Assembly (NCBI RefSeq): GCF_916858655.1
Contig: NZ_CAKASL010000002.1
Span: 372,001-436,000 of the forward strand
DNA from: Aeromicrobium sp. Leaf350
Lineage (GTDB): Bacteria; Actinomycetota; Actinomycetes; Propionibacteriales; Nocardioidaceae
Direction of reading: 5' to 3'
Length of the DNA stretch: 64,000 bases
The notes beneath the pieces were generated by a model that saw nothing but the letters and a program-made list of their open reading frames with translations, did no database searches and was not told the DNA's origin. The position numbers and the translations under genes were made by a program. Below are positions 61,460 to 64,000 of the stretch, one piece after another (position 1 is the stretch's first letter; every line of letters starts with the position of its first letter).

Positions 61460-61840
61460 TGTCTTTCTCCTTCAGCGAGTTCCGGGCGGCACTTCCGCCC
61501 GGTGGTCGCAGCTTTCACGTTCCACCGAACCGACCGAAGGGGCATCCCGAGATCGTCGCCGAACAGTCAAACCTTGCAACTGGCGAACAGCCTAGAGCAC
61601 AGGAAGCCCGTCGCGGCACCCTCAGAACACGTCATCAGATGAAAGTTGGGTAACACGACCAGGGAGCTCGACCTAGTTCGAAAGGACTAGTTCCGTATAG
61701 TCACTTGGCACCAAAGTCAAGACTGTCATTGCCCTCAGGAACTCCTTACTTTGTCCTCAGTGCTGACGCGCCCCACTCCGGCGGGCCAGCCTGGTGGGGC
61801 AACCCGGTCCCCACCGGACATCCCGAGGGGGGAACCGTTC
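61460..61840. promoter_or_regulatory. cspA-type leader and protease upstream region
   Basis: No gene is visible in these 381 bases. On the minus strand a -10 TAGGCT (61594-61589) would give the cold-shock gene a ~120-base leader, long enough for the temperature-sensitive folding known for csp mRNAs. Further upstream an inverted repeat, CTAGTTCGAAAGGACTAG, lies near 61671-61688. The plus-strand region before the protease GTG has GAGGGGGGAA as ribosome binding site. Confidence 0.5.
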
Positions 61841-64000
61841 GTGAAGCGACTCATCATCGCGACGACCGGCGTGGCTTTGACGGCATCGATGGCCGTCCTG
61901 GGCTCCACGTCAGTCAGCGCAGCACCGAGTGGTGGTGGCGTGCCCGCCACCGCGCCAGTCGAGAAGGCCAGTGAGCCCGACCTGCCGCACCCGTTGGAGG
62001 ACAAGCGCACCGCGCTGCGCGAGCAGGCCGTGGCGGCCGTCGTCGACGGCGAGCTGGCACCGCAGACCGTCGCCGGCACGCAGGTCGTGCAGGTCGGCGA
62101 GGGAGCCGCACCGCAGGACGCCGCGCTCGCGCTGAACGAGGACGCGCCCCAGGCCAAGCGCTCCGAGGCGCAGGCCAAGCCGAAGCAGGCGCAGTACGTC
62201 GAGCTCAGCCAGGAGCGCGCCGACAAGGTCTTCGTGATCCTCGCCGAGTTCGGCGACGAGCGTCACCCCGACTACCCGGACGCCGACACGGACCCCGAGA
62301 CGCCCGGTCCGGAGAAGTTCGACGGACCGCTGCACAACACGATCGCCGAGCCCGACCGCACCAAGGACAACACCACGGTGTGGCAGGCGGACTACAACCG
62401 CGAGCACTACCAGGGCCTGTACTTCGGCACCGGAGACGGCGTCGAGTCGGTCAAGACGTACTACGAGAAGCAGTCCTCGGGCCGCTACACGGTCGACGGG
62501 GTGGTCTCGGACTGGGTCAAGGTGCCGTTCAACACCGCGCGCTACGGCCGCGAGGACGCCGACACCTGGCAGCTCGTCGCCGACGCGCTCGAGGCCTGGA
62601 TCGCCGACCAGAAGGCGAAGGGCCAGACCGACGAGCAGATCGCCGCGTCGATCGCGGAGTACGACGTCTACGACCGCTACGACTTCGACGGTGACGGCGT
62701 GTTCGACGAGCCCGACGGCTACATCGACCACTTCCAGATCGTCCACGCCGGCCCCGGCGAGGAGGACGGTGACTCCTCCTACGGCGAGGACGCCATCTGG
62801 TCGCACCGCTGGTACGCCTTCCTGACCGACGCCGGCCTGACCGGTCCGGCCGACAACAAGCTCGGCGGCACGCAGGTCGGCACGACCGGCGTGTGGGTCG
62901 GTGACTACACGATCCAGCCCGAGAACGGCGGTCTGTCGGTCTTCGTCCACGAGTACGGGCACGACCTGGGCCTGCCCGACGCGTACGACACGTCCGGTGG
63001 AGGCGACAACAACAACGAGCACTGGACCCTGATGGCCCAGAGCCGCCTCAACGCCGAGGGTGAACCGCTCGGCACCCGCCCCGGCGACTTCGGGGCGTGG
63101 GAGAAGCTGCAGCTCGGCTGGCTCGACTACGAGGTCGTCGCCCACGACGACACGCGATCGCTGGACCTCGGTCCGCAGGAGTACAACTCCAACCGTCCCC
63201 AGGCCGCGGTCGTGCCCCTGCCCGACAAGGAGGTCACGACCGACAACGGCGCCCCGTTCGCGGGGGAGAAGCAGTTCTTCTCAGGCTCCGGCGACGATCT
63301 CGCGAACTCCCTGACCACCACGGTCGACCTCACCGGCAAGACCACGGCGAGCCTCTCGGCCCAGGTGCGGTACGAGATCGAGGAGGGCTACGACTACCTG
63401 TACCTCCAGGCGTCCACCGACGGTGGCGCGACCTGGACGGCGCTCGGCGGGACGATCGGTGGTGAGCCGATCGGCAACGACACCTCCGGCCGCCCCGGCA
63501 TCGACGGCGAGCAGGCCGAGTGGGCTCCGCTCGAGGTGCCGCTCGACGCCTACGCAGGACAGTCGGTGCAGGTGCGCTTCTACTACAAGACCGACGGCGG
63601 TCTGGCCCTCCCGGGCTTCTACGCCGACGAGATCGTGGTGAGCGCCGACGGTGCGGAGGTGTCGAAGGACGGCGCCGAGGCCGAGGGCGGAGCCTGGGTG
63701 GGTGACGGGTTCTCCGTCGTCGGGGCGTCGACCACCCAGCTGTTCGACCACTTCTACATCATGGGCAGCCGGTCGTACGTCGACTACGACCAGTACCTCA
63801 AGACGGGCCCGTACAACTTCGGGTACGCCGACACTAAGCCCGACTGGGTCGAGCACTACGCGTACCAGGAGGGTCTGCTGATCTCGTACTGGGACACGTC
63901 CCAGCTCGACAACAACACGAGCGCGCACCCGGGTGAGGGTCGCAACCTGATCATCGACTCCCGCCCGGTGCCCGACATCAACCTGTGGACGGGTGCGCCC
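61841..64000 (+). CDS. Secreted M6-family metalloprotease, 3' end outside window
   Basis: An immune-inhibitor-A-type M6 protease, at least 720 residues, truncated by the window end. GTG 61841 starts a Sec signal peptide (RLIIATTGVALTASMAVLGSTSVSAAP; cut near residue 28). The propeptide region follows, then FVILAEFGDERHPDYPD at residue ~128, and the zinc site FVHEYGHDLGLPD (about residues 368-380), where HExxH reads HEYGH. After it come a MAQSRLN Met-turn-like segment, GEPLGTRPGDFGAWEKLQLGWL and a beta-rich domain. It is extracellular; substrates are unknown. Confidence 0.95.
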   Translation, partial: MKRLIIATTGVALTASMAVLGSTSVSAAPSGGGVPATAPVEKASEPDLPHPLEDKRTALREQAVAAVVDGELAPQTVAGTQVVQVGEGAAPQDAALALNEDAPQAKRSEAQAKPKQAQYVELSQERADKVFVILAEFGDERHPDYPDADTDPETPGPEKFDGPLHNTIAEPDRTKDNTTVWQADYNREHYQGLYFGTGDGVESVKTYYEKQSSGRYTVDGVVSDWVKVPFNTARYGREDADTWQLVADALEAWIADQKAKGQTDEQIAASIAEYDVYDRYDFDGDGVFDEPDGYIDHFQIVHAGPGEEDGDSSYGEDAIWSHRWYAFLTDAGLTGPADNKLGGTQVGTTGVWVGDYTIQPENGGLSVFVHEYGHDLGLPDAYDTSGGGDNNNEHWTLMAQSRLNAEGEPLGTRPGDFGAWEKLQLGWLDYEVVAHDDTRSLDLGPQEYNSNRPQAAVVPLPDKEVTTDNGAPFAGEKQFFSGSGDDLANSLTTTVDLTGKTTASLSAQVRYEIEEGYDYLYLQASTDGGATWTALGGTIGGEPIGNDTSGRPGIDGEQAEWAPLEVPLDAYAGQSVQVRFYYKTDGGLALPGFYADEIVVSADGAEVSKDGAEAEGGAWVGDGFSVVGASTTQLFDHFYIMGSRSYVDYDQYLKTGPYNFGYADTKPDWVEHYAYQEGLLISYWDTSQLDNNTSAHPGEGRNLIIDSRPVPDINLWTGAP

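Overview
The window is about 70% GC and reads as chromosomal DNA of a high-GC actinobacterium. The division block (murC-ftsQ-ftsZ-pgeF-yggS-sepF-yggT-divIVA), the single split his/trp locus with a hisA/priA-type gene and no trpF, and the lexA/LysM/nrdR/nrdJ neighbourhood with an actinobacterial SOS box all point to Actinomycetia. Gene order and the DUF6318/PKD-type exported proteins fit Propionibacteriales (Nocardioides/Aeromicrobium relatives), but that rank is inference from memory, not a search.

Layout. 1-6.4 kb: end of the division and cell-wall cluster, closed by a long bidirectional hairpin. 6.4-20.5 kb: ileS (minus strand, eukaryote-like type 2 enzyme), a DksA/TraR-type zinc-finger protein, lspA, rluD, a drug-type ABC pair, an AlaA-like aminotransferase, a coiled-coil protein, dnaE and a membrane protein. 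20.4-22.1 kb: benE-ybaK on the minus strand, divergent from his. 22.1-32.4 kb: hisD-C-B-H, two unrelated genes, then hisA-hisF-(heterodimeric ABC exporter)-hisI, mostly with 4-base stop/start overlaps. 32.4-39.5 kb: trp-region membrane protein, HGxxPAAW protein, DUF2752, several small DUF4190/4-TM membrane proteins, then trpC-trpB-trpA-lgt; trpE is not at its usual place after hisI.

39.6-45.5 kb: a DinG-type helicase, a lipoprotein, galE, lexA, yihY, and a LysM cell-division-suppressor candidate preceded by four LexA-box-like sites. 45.5-49.7 kb: an accessory insert of lipoproteins, a PKD-like exported protein, an amidotransferase, dps, a VOC protein and a DUF2256/DUF3253 protein, separating the SOS genes from nrdR-nrdJ. 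50-53.5 kb: nrdR and the class II (B12-dependent) ribonucleotide reductase. 53.6-64 kb: a macrodomain-like small protein, ohrR-ohr, an orphan protein, DoxX, a lipase-like hydrolase, a SNF2 helicase, a DODA-type dioxygenase, thioredoxin, a new 55-residue ORF, a cold-shock gene and the start of a secreted M6 metalloprotease cut by the window end.

A recurrent feature is the TANNNT-type -10 hexamer lying 6-8 bases from a start codon (hisD, hisA, benE, ileS, dksA/traR-like, dinG, galE, lexA and others), suggesting many leaderless transcripts. No tRNA, rRNA, CRISPR array, insertion sequence or prophage was recognised. Most of the window is core genome. The parts least explained are the 45.5-47.3 kb exported-protein module, the 11.6-12.0 kb inverted-repeat region and the multi-box SOS promoter.
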